A stretch of DNA of 14,330 nt from Embleya sp040605455. GTDB lineage: Bacteria; Actinomycetota; Actinomycetes; Streptomycetales; Streptomycetaceae. Every line of letters starts with the position of its first letter. Within the stretch, counting starts at the first letter, position 1. The notes beneath the pieces are model-generated. The model saw only the letters and a program-made list of their open reading frames with translations, had not been told where the DNA came from and made no database searches. The position numbers and the translations under genes are program-made. Positions 14,072-14,330 of the stretch are shown here, in pieces. The stretch covers positions 1-14,330 of the forward strand of contig NZ_JBEXCV010000190.1 in the NCBI RefSeq assembly GCF_040605455.1, in the 5' to 3' direction.

Positions 14072-14330
14072 ATTCGCCTTCGGCGACGGCGTCCACGCCG
14101 TCCTTGATGTGGCGGGCCGGGTTGACGGGCGGGTTGTTGGTGAGGCCCTGGAGGACCCATTCCATGGTTTGGGTGCCCTCGTGTTTGACCAGGCCGGGGC
14201 CGGCGCCGAGGCGGAACCCGGTCTTGATCGGTTGTCCGGGGACGGTGGGCGGGAGGAGGTCGAGCGGGGAGGGTCCGGGGGAGGCGTAGACGACGCAGTC
14301 GGAGAGGATCCCGAGCGGGTACAGCCCGGT
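14070..14330 (-). CDS. tap: Tap, telomere-associated protein (C-terminal 86 residues)
   Basis: The minus strand is open from the window edge to a TAG at 14072-14070 and encodes 86 residues. They begin TGLYPLGILSDCVVYASPGP and include PLDLLPPTVPG, FRLGAGPGLVKHEGTQTMEW and NPARHIKDG. This matches the C-terminus of Tap proteins, which bind the single-stranded 3' overhang of Streptomyces telomeres and recruit Tpg to it. Full-length Tap is several hundred residues, so most of the gene lies beyond 14330. The identification rests on these motifs and on the tap-tpg gene order, which is the standard operon. The visible part shows no damage. Confidence 0.86.
   Translation of the reverse strand, partial: TGLYPLGILSDCVVYASPGPSPLDLLPPTVPGQPIKTGFRLGAGPGLVKHEGTQTMEWVLQGLTNNPPVNPARHIKDGVDAVAEGE

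Noticed and set aside
13483..14289. 268-codon plus-strand frame across tpg and tap
   Set aside because: Antisense shadow of two well-identified genes. The Gly/Ala/Val-rich translation resembles no protein family.

Overview
The window is high-GC DNA with strongly G/C-biased third codon positions, actinomycete-type Shine-Dalgarno sites, a large LuxR/LAL regulator and a tap-tpg gene pair. This points to Streptomyces or a close relative. Tap and Tpg cap the telomeres of linear Streptomyces replicons, and together with three broken genes of mobile or truncated character they suggest the variable arm of a linear chromosome or a linear plasmid. Distance to a telomere cannot be read from the window.

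Layout. (1) 1-1754: the first codons of a minus-strand gene, possibly an ECF-type sigma factor, diverge from an intact FAD-dependent aromatic-ring monooxygenase. (2) 1755-4172: a degenerate zone with an internal fragment of an IS3-family transposase (2277-2701), a 5'-truncated FG-GAP/VCBS repeat protein gene on the minus strand (2942-3661), and about 1 kb with no recognisable genes. (3) 4173-12490: a dense accessory block. It holds a 916-aa LAL regulator, a haloperoxidase-like alpha/beta hydrolase, a second small alpha/beta hydrolase, a Kef/CPA2-type cation:proton antiporter carrying a single-base frameshift, a RidA-family enamine/imine deaminase, a MarR repressor on the opposite strand, and a divergent metal-dependent amidohydrolase. 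(4) 12503-13435: the left end and broken istA of an IS21-family element. (5) 13445-14330: a strong hairpin terminator, tpg, and the 3' end of tap, all on the minus strand.

How the genes may work together. The LAL regulator is followed co-directionally by two hydrolases, the antiporter and RidA. The MarR/amidohydrolase pair has the divergent layout typical of a repressor controlling its neighbour. Hydrolases, an antiporter, RidA and an amidohydrolase fit chemical detoxification or small-molecule turnover, but the substrate is unknown and one shared pathway is inference. Hairpins at 8608-8646 and 9890-9925 suggest the row is not one simple operon. The tap-tpg genes are translationally coupled and serve end-replication of a linear replicon independently of the rest.

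I saw no rRNA, tRNA or CRISPR array. I did not find a convincing undescribed defence or mobile system. The items most worth following are the tap-tpg location, the antiporter frameshift, and the uncharacterised LAL-to-amidohydrolase block.
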